Shown: positions 1-11,843 of the stretch, piece by piece
Layout: each line of letters starts with the position of its first letter
How positions within the stretch are numbered: the stretch's first letter is position 1
Assembly: GCA_910591455.2 (NCBI GenBank)
Contig: OU342814.1
Coordinates: 19,338,768-19,402,767, forward strand
DNA from: Pholis gunnellus
Taxonomy: Eukaryota > Chordata > Actinopteri > Perciformes > Pholidae
Reading direction: 5' to 3'
Length of the DNA: 64,000 bases
Translations under genes and position numbers: made by a program
Notes under the pieces: generated by a model
Database searches by the model: none
What the model was told of the DNA's origin: nothing
Seen by the model: the letters and a program-made list of their open reading frames with translations, nothing else

Positions 1-317
1 TCATATTTCTCTCTCCCTCTTCCTTGGCAATGATGGTTGGCCCCCTCTGCGTATGGGTGGGCGCACAGACGGGTGTGTGTGCATGTGTGTGTGTTCAGGT
101 GTGAGCATTGGCCTTGGAGCTGGATTCAGAGAGAAGTCGGCGTACGGACAGTGTGGCGGACAAAGAGCACGTCAGAGCTCTGTGAGGGGGCCCTGACCGC
201 TGACCATGGGGCCGACGCACTGAGGGCCCCCCAGACGAAATATTAAAAAAACAAAGAGGAGCAGAAAATTACCAAGAAAAGGAAGAAAAAGCTGAAAAAG
301 ACAGAGAAAGCAGAACA
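1..317 (+). promoter_or_regulatory. synpo2l: synpo2l 5' leader / proximal upstream region
   Basis: This stretch precedes the synpo2l start codon at 318. The last 75 bases are A-rich and uninterrupted up to the ATG, as expected of a 5' untranslated region. A five-codon upstream ORF (206-223) starts in a good Kozak context (ACCATGG) and ends before the main start. No clear TATA box is visible, so the transcription start could not be placed and may lie outside the window. Confidence 0.4.
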
Positions 318-3300
318 ATGGTTGTAGAGGAAGTGATAATTACGTTGTCCGATGGAGCGCCGTGGGGCTTTCGGCTCCAGGGAGGCGTGGAACATCAGAA
401 ACCGCTGCAGGTGGCTAAGGTAAGGCAGGTCACTCAGCAGGCCCGACGAAAGAAGTCATTTCACGGTTTTATGAGTGCAAAGAAGAAAAGTGTGTTAGAT
501 GCAACAGCCACGGTATAGACAAGTGAAACATCAGCTGGGATATATTAAGTGGAGATTTAAGGAGCTGTGTGTGTGGAATATTGGCTGCCATGCAGGTTGG
601 TTTGGGGCCTGAATATGAGTCATCATCTTCTTAGAGAGTGCTTTTCATGCAGAGGCGCACCAATGATTGATTGGTTGAACTTAAAAGTTAAAGTTCAGCT
701 GGGAATATAGAGTAACCTTGTCACATATCATATGAATGCTGCTTCTCCTGTTTCACTGCATGAATCTTAAAGTTTAAAATCTGAACTTTTCTATATTGGG
801 TACCTGTTGTTTTTTTGAATAACTTTGACTTTGTGCTACTGACTGCCGCTGTTCTTCTGCAATGCTTTCAGCAGTGAAAGGTTCACATAATAGCAGAGAT
901 TTCTGGTTCATTAAGGTCACTTTTTTTTCATTTGTTTCTTTATTGGGAGGAGCTTATGGATACAACACACCATTCACCCATAACCATAAGCTGTTTCATA
1001 AGTTTGTTCAATTCAACAAGCATATTTCCACTACACAATCATTTCAGTAAGATATTTAATTACTCCAGTCATGTTTGGTCATGTTTGAACAGGCAGTTTA
1101 CCTGAGATTTATCCTGAAACACTGTTGTAACAGTAAAAAGACACAGTAGGTGAGCAGTGAACGTCATGAATGTCTGGATTTAGTTCAGTTCTTGACGTCC
1201 GACACAAAACACTAAAATGACGCGGCTTTGTGATAATTACGGATTACTTTTATATCTGCTTGTATAAAGAAGCTCACTGAAATAAAATATTGTGTGAAAT
1301 ATTTATCTTTATTACTCTCAGCTCATTTTACTGCCCTAAAGCAAATTCTTCACGGACAAGAATTTGTGGCCCACATTTGGGACCAGTGGAGTCGTCCAGA
1401 TTTAAATCCCGGGTCTCCATTCGAGAGAGCAAAGATTTCACATGTATGCCAAAGGGGAATATATACTGGATTAAATGATTAATCAGTCTTCAGGCAGTAA
1501 AGTATTGTACCTCTGAGAGATAAAGCTAAAAATGGAAGGAACAAAAAAGAAGTCACAGTTATATTTTCTGACTTCATGTTGATCCTTTGTCGCTTCCATG
1601 CCAAGGTACAGTCTTTTCTCCTCGCTCTATCAACCTCGTCCTTCCTGTTGAAAAAAGACTTGGGCCGATCCTCTCTTCAAATGAAATCTTTCCATAGACA
1701 GATCTAATTTCCGGATAGGACAGTTCAGGTTTTAGTACACCTGCAAACACATTATACACACATACATGTACACACATGACACAAACACACATGTCCATAC
1801 ATACTTTCAATAACTGTTGACTGAGCAGAACTACTTTTCCAGGTGGCTATTTTTGGTTGAGAAGCAGCAGGTCACGGGATCGGCCAAGGTGTGTGTTTCA
1901 GCTCAGAGCTAAAAAATGAACCTCATACACTATTTTTATAAATGCACTACTCAGTATCGTGCTGCTTGGGGATGAAAGTATACAATTTTTTTGTAGGTAC
2001 ATGTGCAAAATAAAAACCCTGATCGCTAAACCCCTGTTGGATTCCATATTGCTCCTGTTCAGGCACCACAGGAGCTGCCATTAAATGACCAGGAGAGAGA
2101 AACCAACTCGCTTTGGTCGACCTCCTTTTCATTTATGACATCCTGTTCATCATTTTTTTTCATATTTTTCCAAAATTCAGCCTGACAATTTTAACATCTT
2201 TGAAAATGTTGTACAGATTTTCAAAGAAAATTGTCCACATAACATTGGGTTTGTAATTATTGTCGCCTCGGCTCGTCAATTGGTTTGAAGAAGCTTGTTC
2301 GACAGAAATAATAGTGTAATGTATTGTGTACCTTTGTGTGTATACTGCATCTAAAACCTGTCTTATCATCTACCTCATAAAGATCTAAATCATCCATTGT
2401 ATTTTCCGTTATGTACCTCTGTATCGTTGTTGGCTTATGCAGAGTGTGCTAGTATGAACACAGAGCCACAGGAGACTAAATCATCTTCATGGCGGTGAAC
2501 GACAGCTGGTTCTGTCTGACCGTCCAAAACAGAATGGTCCTTCACCCCTGAGAGCAGGAAGTTGTAATCTTGTCAGGTCTCACACTATACCGTCCCTAAC
2601 AGGTGGAGCAGTTTGGGGCTTCACTGAAAGAGCCAGTGTGTCAGTGCTGGGTCTGTGCTTGTGGGTCTGCATGCGCGTGTTTGTGTGTTTATTTATATGA
2701 CTTTATGTGTATTTTTGTATCAGCTAGCTATAGCTAAATGCGGATGTGGGATTTCATTACAGGCCAAACAGAATAACTGGAAAAAATGTATTCGGTCAAC
2801 CAAAGCAACTTTTCCTAATCTGTGATTAGTATAATATGTATTTATTACATGGCAGTGCCCTCAATGCAATGCATGCGATCAACACTGCAGTCAGTGTCTT
2901 TGAAATTTTTCAAACATCTGCTTTGAATTTATTATGGGACATGTTGACATGGCTTGCATAGACCTGAGGCAATTTAGGGTGGGCATAACGCCATGGTCCT
3001 GACAGACCTCGTGCACAAATAGCAAAGCACCAAATGAAGATGGCTACTGGCTGACATTTCGCTGTTAAAGTGTGTATGAGTGCTCCACTCGAGCTGCAAT
3101 ATGTGGCATATGTCCGCAGCAAGATCAAGCTGTCAGGACTAAAGCTGCTCTCTGCCAGTCACTATCACAAACCAAGACAAGACAGCAGCATCGCTCTGTC
3201 TGGCTTTTATATTCCACACAAGTCATATCTGATATGATTTAATCCTGTAACAATAGAATATGAGTGCTGTATGAACAGTAAAGACAAATGTACATATGCC

Positions 3301-3706
3301 CTTCCATTTCCCTTTCCATTGTCAGCATTCAGATGTGAAAGACTTGCATCTTGCATTCGCCCTTGAGGCCTTAAAACATGCCTTGAGTTTTGCCCTTGTG
3401 ACACATTAGACACTTGTATGTCTCCTTCAAAGACGACTTGAAAGTTGTCTGTGAAGTGCCCCCAAAGACTTTAGATTGAGTATTTGTAAAAAAAAGTATT
3501 TGACGTTATTGTGAGTGTTTGTAATTTTGCCCTCCTTTGCTGGTGCTGGTACAGGTGCGTAAACGCAGCAAGGCATGCAGGGCTGGGCTTCAGGAGGCTG
3601 ATGAACTGCTGTCCATCAACGAACAGCCATGTGGAACGCTATCCCATGCTCAGGCCATGGACCTCATGGACACCTCCCCTGGGATATTACACATCCGGGT
3701 CAGAAG
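318..3706 (+). other. synpo2l: synpo2l exons 1-2: PDZ domain
   Basis: Exon 1 (318-419, 34 codons, phase 0 donor GTAAGG) carries the start Met and the first PDZ strands with GAPWGFRLQGG. Exon 2 (3555-3706) carries the rest (RAGLQEADELLSINEQPC to LHIRVRR). The intron falls after the Lys of QVAK, inside the second half of the domain, a position I associate with the synaptopodin family. The exon 2 donor is GTCAGA, weaker than the others. It was chosen because it joins in frame to 4024; reading through meets a stop. Confidence 0.9.
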
Positions 3707-6700
3707 GTCAGAGGAGCTAAAGTATTGTACTCTTACTAGCCTTAACTCATCATCAACCTTTTGTGATGGATCAAGCACAAGGTCACAAGTCTTGAACTAT
3801 TTATAATGTGCACTGTATCAAACACATATACTACTGCATATCATATCATATTTTATAAAATATATAATATGTATTATACGAATATTGTAAAACATTAGAG
3901 CTAACTGTTTTCTGTGGCTTGTGCCAAGATCCTACATACTGTAAAAAACAGATTTATTTAATTTGGTTCTAATAAAACATCCAACGACTCCATCTATATT
4001 TTAAACCCTCCACTTGTTTGCAGGGTGCCTGCTGGTTTTCAGTCCGTGATGCTTGTGACCCGCGCCCCATCTCCCCGTATAGACAAAGAATACTGCGCTA
4101 CTCTGCATGCCATGTCACCCAACCACCCTCACCACGCACCCATCCGCGAAGTTATCCGTAGCCACTCCTCCACAACCAGTGGATTGACATCTCCACCTGG
4201 AAGTGAGGCTTACTACGGCGAAACTGACAGTGATGCGGATGTGGCGGGATATGAGAGGCAGCGCCGGCAGAAACGCCGCAGCCCCAGCAACTCCACCCCG
4301 GGGAAACCAGCAGGCCGAGCCTCGCCTGAGGGTGGAGAGACGTCAGAGATGAGTGGCTATGACAGCGCTCCAGATGCACATGGACAAGGATGCGGGGGAG
4401 ATGGAGATGGGGGTCGTCCAGGGGTGGCACGCAGGGAGGTGGTTTACCAGCCTCCTGTTCCAGGATTGTGGTCCTCCCAGACATCCACTGAGACCTCCTC
4501 CTCCATCATCTCCTCAGCAGATGACCAGGGGCCACGGGATGTAGGGCAAGAGGAGGATAGTGGCTTTCTTGAGCCATCCAACGTCCCGCTGGTATCTCCT
4601 GAGAGGGCAAAGGAGGCCATGATGCTGGGATCCCGCAGCCAGCTTGTACCCATGGTGGGTCCTTTGAATAAACCCATCGACGAGGAGCTTTCTACAACCT
4701 ACGTGGAAAAGGCCAAACAAGCCAGTAAGTGCAGCTGAGGAAGAACAATGACAGAGACCTGTGCATCCCATATATATGTATGTCTTTCCACCTTGAACAC
4801 CACACTGAAAATACCGCCATCAACACTACCTTATCTGCAACATTTCATCCCTTAACCAAACCTCCAAAAGAGTTGGATATATTTTCTTTTAGGTTAGTAT
4901 TCCAGTGTGATTGTGTCAACCTAAGTCTGTTAAACAGAACACGGTCGCTACGGTTTACTATATTTACCTCCAGTGTTGTGTGTAAAAATCCAAGTGATAA
5001 ATCTGGGATCACTGAAAAGCATCTACAGCTGCTCTTAGGTATCAAGTTGCAAAGCAATTTCCCCTGCCTCTCTCTCCCTCTCTTCTCTCTTTGTTTCTCT
5101 TGCTGTCCGATCGTTTGGCTATTTTATCAACTTAATGAAAGAGCAAAAGTGTGATTTGTTTATCAACGCTCACCATGACATAGCCTAAAAAACCAACCGG
5201 TCATGTCTCACTGTTTTTGGTAACTCTGAAGAGAAGTCAACAATTGTGACAATACAGTGACACAACACCAGATACAGAGCACTGACACTGACCAAGAATA
5301 CCTTCCTACAACTTGTCATCTTGTCCATCATCAATAATCAATGAAAAGAACAGAACTGGGATTTTCAGTCAAGGGGCCGTTTTAAGAACTTACCCTTGTA
5401 AATCCATCTCGCCATCACTGAGTGCAGGTTTAACATCTCATGTCCTACTTAGGAACCCTGTTCTAGACACATTAAGGACTCCCTTCATGTGGCACTGCAT
5501 ATTACGGTAACAGAATGTTAATCTGCTTAATACCATAACAAGTTAAATGATATGTTGTGGCTACCCTTTGAAGTTCTCCTTCCAGTCACCTACATCATAC
5601 AACTTTCCACTAGCTTGTAGATATTTCTAGTTAAGTTAGATGTCAGAGTACATAAGACTAATAATGTGCGAATGTATCCTTCACCCCAGCTAATGTGAGA
5701 AGCTGAAAGCTTGCCTGGAATTTTCAAGGAAGTGCTCCTGTTATGAGATAGATGCCTGTTGAAGGCATGGTGGTCAGTATAGGTTTAGATGCTCATGTCA
5801 GAGTCAGTTCTTGGTTTAAAGGTTAAACCTTAAACTTGTTACCTCAACCTCACTGCAGTACTTATGTTATGCTATCGTGCTACTGTTCCTAATAGCTATG
5901 GCTTTCATACTCTGCAGAACTGAACCGAGGGGATACTGCGCAAGACAAGAATGTAAAAGAGGCCAAAAGCAAGTGTCGAACAATTGCATCCCTACTGACT
6001 GATGCTCCCAACCCTCACTCCAAAGGGGTGCTGATGTTCAAGAAGAGGCGGCAGCGCTCCAAGAAGTACACTCTCACTAGTTTTGGTAGTGTGGATGAGG
6101 ATAGTTGTCAGGACTCCCAAGAGGAGGATGGAGTATTCCCTGGCAGCGAATCAGAGATTGATGAGGATGGCTTTTCAGCAGCTCCTGATCCAACTTGGGA
6201 TAGTGATTACTTGGAGATGCTTGAGAAGAGGGCAACTGCAGGCACCGAAGGTCGTGGGGATGGGGCAGAGGATGCTTCAAGCCCAGGGTTGAGTGACACC
6301 ACAGGCAAGGGCGCCCAGTTGTTTGAGCAGCAGAGAAAGAGGGCTGCTGAGCATGCCAAGAAAGTGGAGGCGGCACAACCTCAGGCTCCTGCACAGTCTC
6401 AAGTCCAGACGCAGGCCCAGATGTACCAGATGCATCCCGAGATGCAGCCAAACCTCCAGCCTCAGCAGATGATACCACCTGGTGCTATAGCCAAACAGCA
6501 AGAGCTGTCTCAGGCTCCAGGTCCAGGTCCAGTTGCAGCCTATGGAATGTCTAATGGGGATCTATCCTACTCTGCAGTTAGTAGTAGCATGATGATGTCA
6601 ACTCCTCCTGTGGCACCCAAACCAGCTACTGCCTCAGTGACTGTTCTGACCAGACCTGCACCACCAGCTGAAACACCATTACCAGAACTACCTGCCAGTA

Positions 6701-8505
6701 ATGTTCTCAACAGAACGGCACGTCCTTTCACTCCAGGCTTCATCAGCATTCGAGCTGCAACAGCGCCTGTAGCGTTCAAACCTTCTGTCACAAAGACGAG
6801 CCAGCGTCCTGCCTCAGCAGCCGTTATGCCATCACAATTCTACTCTGCCTCTGAACTAGCCATGAATGCTACATCAGTAACATCACAGCTAGCCCCTGGT
6901 CCTCCGTCAGTGTTCTCCCCACCCTTCTTTGTACCTCAAGGTCACTTGGCCCAGACACCAGAAGCTCCTGTTGCTTTTTACCCTCCAGCTGTCTCTACTT
7001 CTGTACCACAAATGACTGCCGCTCATCAGGCTTCATTTGCAGCTGTGCCCCCAGTGTATATGGCTCCACAAGCACCAATGGCTCCAGCCCCAGCTTTTGC
7101 TGTATCTCAAATTCCTAGTTCACCTGAACAATTTGCCCCAGCGCCTCCACTTCATGTGCCAGTAGCTCAGTCACACCGACCTCAATTTTCCATGGCACCT
7201 GTAGTGTCAGTAGTCTCTCAGCCAGAAGCTGTACCGCCAACCCCTATTCCTGGTCCAACAGGTCGCACAGGAATCTTAATTGATGCTCGCAGACGAGGTG
7301 GCAAACCCAAACCTATGTTCAATGTGCCAGAAGTCAAGAAGAACTCACCAAATCCAGACTTATTGTGTATGGTGCAGAATCTGGATGACAGGTCCACCCG
7401 ATACAAATATGGCCATCCACCGCCTGAAGCTATCTATGACGATGTAGAGGAGGAGAGGAGTGCTGAGGCGGGCATGGGAAGGGCTCCTCCTCCAGTGGCA
7501 CCCAAGCCTCGGGTCATCCACGAGACCCCACAGTTAATTCAAGCAGGGGGTAAGGGGGCCCAGCTGTTTGCCCGCAGACAGAGCCGTATGGGTATGTATG
7601 TAGTGGACGCCCCACCCGAGACCCGTTACCAGCAGGAAGTAGCCTCACACAGTGCAGCCACAGTGCTTGACTCCTCCCACAATCCTTCATTTCTCTCTCA
7701 GTGGAAATACTCACCAAATGTCCGTGCTCCTCCACCCATTGGGTACAATCCACTCCTGGTCCCTTCTATCCCTATGGGGCCTCAGAGGAATACAGGGAAG
7801 CCAGAGAGCAGGGGTAGAGGATGCTCCCAAAAAGAGGGCATCAAAGCTCTTGATGTCATGAGAAGGCAGCCCTATCAGCTCAACTCTGCCATGTTCAACT
7901 ACAAGGGCAGTGTTGCTAATCTATCAGCCATGCCTTCTTACCAGGCCCAGCGGCAGCAGGGTGACTACACAACAATGGTGGGCAGCTCATTAACCTCACC
8001 TAAGCAGATCCCCATCAAAACAGGCCGTGTCGTCGAGGTCAAGCGATTCTCCACGCCCACACCCATGTCAGCTCCTACTCTGGCAACCAAGGTTATTGCA
8101 CCCCGCTCTGCAACTACGCTTGGAGAACGTTTGTCTGATTTTGGAATGTTCTCCCCACCTCCTGCTCATTTCACTCAAACCCCAGCTCCTCTCTTTAAAC
8201 CAGCACCAGTCAGTGCCCTGACGCTAGCTTCACCTCCATCCCAACCAGCTGGGCTGCCCGGCCTCCCAAAATTCTCTGCCAACCCTATTCAACACCCTAT
8301 GCCCCCTGCAGGCCCTACACCTTATACTCCAGTATCATACACCAGTGGGCTCCAAGCAGCCAAGCAGTTCCAGAGCGCTCCTGAACTAAGTTTCCTTGCC
8401 TCTCTGCCCTCACTCAAGTCCGACCCAGTTCAAGCACCCAAACCACGTTTTGTTGCCACCAAGGGAGGAGTTCAACCTGGTGTCTGGAGGCCAGGGGCAA
8501 TGTAA
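318..8505 (+). CDS. synpo2l: Synaptopodin 2-like protein (SYNPO2L/CHAP), 4 coding exons
   Basis: SYNPO2L is an actin-associated protein of the sarcomeric Z-disc in heart and skeletal muscle, reported to bind alpha-actinin. Coding exons are 318-419, 3555-3706, 4024-4724 and 5918-8505. All introns are GT-AG, and phases add up to 3543 nt (1180 aa plus TAA). Residues 1-85 form a PDZ domain with a PWGF carboxylate-binding loop. The remainder is proline-rich and disordered, with the family blocks in order: YYGETDSDAD, KCRTIASLL, MFKKRRQRSKKYTL, two KGAQLF motifs (about residues 449 and 864), WKYSPN, IKALDVMRRQPYQL and the C-terminal VWRPGAM. These match SYNPO2L rather than SYNPO or SYNPO2, and the adjacent myoz1 supports this. 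The human protein is about 980 aa; the excess is in the Pro/Ala/Gln-rich middle. The teleost a/b paralogue cannot be assigned. Confidence 0.96.
420..3554 (+). other. synpo2l: synpo2l intron 1 (3.1 kb)
   Basis: AT-rich intron with donor GTAAGG and acceptor TGGTACAG. No exon, RNA gene or mobile element was recognised. ORFs of 60-90 codons here are scattered in all frames and look like chance. Confidence 0.7.
4025..4724 (+). other. synpo2l: synpo2l exon 3: acidic/basic linker after the PDZ
   Basis: This 701-nt exon (first base 4024, completing a split Arg codon) encodes residues 86-318. It is rich in Ser, Pro, Gly and charged residues. It holds the family-specific YYGETDSDAD block followed by a basic RRQKRRS run, a run of acidic and Ser residues, and the LVPMVGP...TTYVEKAKQA block that precedes the next exon in SYNPO2L. 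The donor is a consensus GTAAGT at 4725. Confidence 0.9.
4725..5917 (+). other. synpo2l: synpo2l intron 3
   Basis: Intron of 1.2 kb between the linker exon and the large terminal exon. No repeat or coding segment was recognised. Mammals make a PDZ-less short SYNPO2L form from a downstream start; an alternative promoter here is possible but no promoter motif is evident. Confidence 0.6.
5918..8505 (+). other. synpo2l: synpo2l terminal exon: Pro-rich actin-associated region
   Basis: A single 2588-nt exon encodes residues 319-1180. It starts with the conserved KCRTIASLLTDAPNPHSKG segment, then a strongly basic patch (about residues 356-371) that may act as a nuclear-localisation or actin-binding element. 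KGAQLFEQQRKRA follows near 449 and KGAQLFARRQSRM near 864. Low-complexity Pro/Ala/Gln sequence lies between, with polyproline runs PPPVAPKPR and APPPIGYNP that suit SH3/WW-type partners. The TAA is at 8503-8505. Confidence 0.93.
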
Positions 8506-9430
8506 ACACCAGAAAATCAGTCACTACCACTCTTGGACATCTTCATGTACTATTCATTTAGTACTGATTTTGTTAACTGCTTCATTGTTTAAGTCAAAAA
8601 TGCTAAATATACATTGGTTCCAGTTTCTCAAATGTGAAATGATTCTGCTTTTCTCATCTTACATCATGGTAAATTGAATATCGTTGGGTTTTGGGTGGGG
8701 CTTAGGCTTTGAAAAATTGTGTTGGGGCAGTGCAGTAATAAATCAATTAATAAAAAAGTGACAAATGAATGAACAAGCAGCCCTACATTAGTTAATTTAA
8801 GCCTCAAATTCAGCTGTAAACACAAAGTAATAAAGTAACATATAAGGTGATGAAGTGATTCTGTATAAGGTTGAAATCCAAAAGTCTGTCAAGTTTTTGA
8901 ACTATATGTCAGAACTTGGATAATGGTAAGACATCATACACATCTATACTTGCTGTTAAAAATACTACTTATCACATCTATTTAGCTGTCATACCATTTA
9001 ATCACACTTGTATCTGAATTACAATAATATATAGATCATACTGCCACTTACTGTAGTCCACCATATGCCTGTCCTGGGGGAGGTTTGTGTAAGGCTTCTG
9101 GAGATCTCTTTCTACTAATTTAGCAGAAATACCATCTAAACAGAGCCTGTACTGAAATATTCTTTAAAACTTGAAATGTCTAAAAGATGTTGAAAATGAA
9201 TAGTTGCGGTTCGGATCATAGGATTAAATCACAGAAGAGAAATACTGTATGTTGTTGTAGGTTGACAGGTGGAGGATCATAAAGCAAAAATAGCAGGCTC
9301 ATTTCTTTTATCTATCTTCAAACATTTAATTCTGCTATTCAGTACTTGTCCTATACTAAATGATGTGCACAAAATGTCTTTTTACTCCCTTCCGTTTGTA
9401 GAATTGTCAAGAATAAACACACGATGACCT
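8506..9430 (+). other. synpo2l: synpo2l 3' UTR with poly(A) signals
   Basis: Sequence after the stop is AT-rich and non-coding. Canonical AATAAA hexamers occur at 8737-8742 and 8749-8754, and again at 9412-9417, so a short (about 250 nt) and a long (about 900 nt) 3' UTR are both plausible. Which is used cannot be told from sequence. Confidence 0.5.
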
Positions 9431-10631
9431 AGTCTCCTTGTCCAGGGGTGTACATGATGCATGACCAGTTTAATATTGTAAAGTGTTTTTAAACGCCTTC
9501 GCTCACCTTGGAACTATATGTGAAGAAAAGCTCTGCTCTTGCAAGTGTCAGTGAGGTTGTGCCACATACCTCTGCTCACTATAGACAGAGAGAAATGCTA
9601 TCTTTTAGCATTGGTCACGTTCAACAAGTGCCAGTGAATGTACACTTGTCACTGGATATCACAGCTTCCATTAGGACAACCAAAGCCTCCTTAGTATTAG
9701 TGTGATCTTTGCAGATATGTAAATTCTTAACTTTTATTAAACAAATTACACAGATGAAGGAATGTGTTTTGGTTTTGTTTAATCGTGATATTTATCCGGG
9801 GTGGTGCAAGGGGAAGTTGACTGACTGAGAGGCACCAGAATTTATAAAAAGATTCAAGAAATGAGAGTGGCTGTGGAGGAGGGATGCAGGCAGTATTTAT
9901 AACAAATGGGGTCATAGCTCCCCATTTGCGAGTTATTGGAATTTATAGTTGAATTGTTCTCAGTTATGAAATTCCACAGCCTGTAGAGGTTAACGAGGGA
10001 TGCACGGGAAAGTTGGTAAAGCTGAAGCTGATGGAAATAAGCATACAGGTTTAGCTGGTGTCTTTCCATTAACAATGGTTGCTGTTAAAAAGTAAGGATT
10101 AACATTTAATATACCTTGAGAGACTAGGTATGTTAATGGAAACAAAGAAATACATTTGTTGTTTTGAGTTTTGGAATTCTTGGGGAAGTATTTTTGTTAT
10201 TTTTTACAACTTTAAAAATATAATTTCTCTTGAAGCTTTTTCTTGTTTTCATAATATAATGGCAACAAAAAACCTAGAGTGTGGATATAATTATGTTGAG
10301 GTGTACAATATGATAAATACATGTTGAATGTTGTTTGATTCGATGAAAAGTGTGAAAATGTTTATTAATGCTGAGTAGACGTTTATATTTGAGTAGGAGA
10401 CAAAACATTTTTAGAGGAATAAAATTAGATTTGAAAGCGCTCCAGTTGTCTGACATGTCTGATTTTACACTGCCCCCTGTTGCTGATTGTGTGATCCTGC
10501 TCTTTTATTTCAATGTCGATTACATGCATTCAATGATATCACAGATGGAGCAGTGCAATAACTAACTAATATCAGTTTTAATAAAAAAAGAAAAAGATTA
10601 ACCATACACTCAAAGGGTAAAAATGCTTTAC

Positions 10632-10632
<1 letters not shown>

Positions 10633-10709
<77 letters not shown>
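10633..10709. repeat. (CA)n microsatellite, 77 bp
   Basis: Perfect alternating A-C dinucleotide tract downstream of synpo2l. Cysteine/valine open frames across it are repeat artefacts. Confidence 0.98.
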
Positions 10710-10713
<4 letters not shown>

Positions 10714-11170
10714 GTACATTTTTACCACAGCATGGCCTTCGTTCAGTTACGTCTATCTGCACTTGAATAAATATAGAATAGTCAGTTTTTAGCTGAGAGA
10801 CATTTGACTTAAGATCTATTCCAACTTCAAAGACAGATCATTTCACAAAGCAGGATTGCTATCAAGCAGAGTTACTTCAGCATATTCTGTTCCACTAAGA
10901 CAAGCCTGGTGAGGCTAGCTTTCAGGCTGTGTGAGTGGGTAATTCAGAATAAGATCATGAATTAAACAGATACAGAATAAAACATGATAACGGAAACGTA
11001 TTCTTCTTATTCTACTTAAGATGCAGAGAAAATTGCAATAATCCCGCTGTCACTGTCATTGATACAAGTATGATGATAAGATTAGAGGAAGAGAATTACA
11101 ACAAGTTGAGCTAACTAGGAGTATATGGTAGAAGTAATACGCAGGCATGCAACAAAGAGGGTGCCAGGTT

Positions 11171-11174
<4 letters not shown>

Positions 11175-11209
<35 letters not shown>
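11175..11209. repeat. (AG)n microsatellite, about 35 bp
   Basis: Uninterrupted AG dinucleotides; a homopurine tract. Confidence 0.95.
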
Positions 11210-11214
<5 letters not shown>

Positions 11215-11831
11215 AAAAAGAAACACACTCCATTCTGTTTTGAGCAGAATGGATCCTTCACTCACCTTTGTATATGAATGGGTTTTTGACATTCAGGTTG
11301 TCTAGTGCCCAGAAGAGGTGGTTGAGTCTTAGGTTAGGTGTCTGCTGAGAATAAAGACAATGTCAGGACCTTATTCAGGAGTGTCATCACATTGCTTTCC
11401 ACATGTTCCACTTCTCCACTGAGTCACAGGGAGGCGGTATGGTAGTAAGAGAGACTCTCCTGTTAACTGATAAATCACAGCATCTAGCATGGCTGAGTGA
11501 CCATAAGCAAAACAACAAATGTTTTCATTATCACTTTTACAATTTCTCTACACACACACAAACACACACATCAGAGCTCCACACGCAAGAATCAATCAGA
11601 TGTGTGTGCACATACACAATCTGTGCTATTGAACTGTTTCATTCTAATGCGTATTCATTAAAGTATTTTAAGAGTAACTTTGCCTCAAATGTTGACTTAA
11701 TGTGTTAACAGTCACTTCCCCATCCTCTCACATTTGTAAAACGTTTGCCACTGAGTGGCGCTGTGGAGTCCTCTGTGACTGAGCGTTCAGTCAGAAGGCC
11801 TTCATGCTGCCAACCCCACACTCACAGAGTG

Positions 11832-11843
11832 CCTATATATAGG
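11832..11843. promoter_or_regulatory. Candidate MEF2 site / TATA-like palindrome
   Basis: The perfect palindrome CCTATATATAGG contains CTATATATAG, which fits the MEF2 consensus CTA(A/T)4TAG exactly. It lies between two muscle genes, 4 kb upstream of the myoz1 start codon. It could also serve as a TATA element. Binding is inferred from motif match only. Confidence 0.35.

Noticed and set aside
4152..4771. Minus-strand frames of 77-110 codons over synpo2l exon 3
   Set aside because: Shadows of a GC-richer coding exon in antisense frames.
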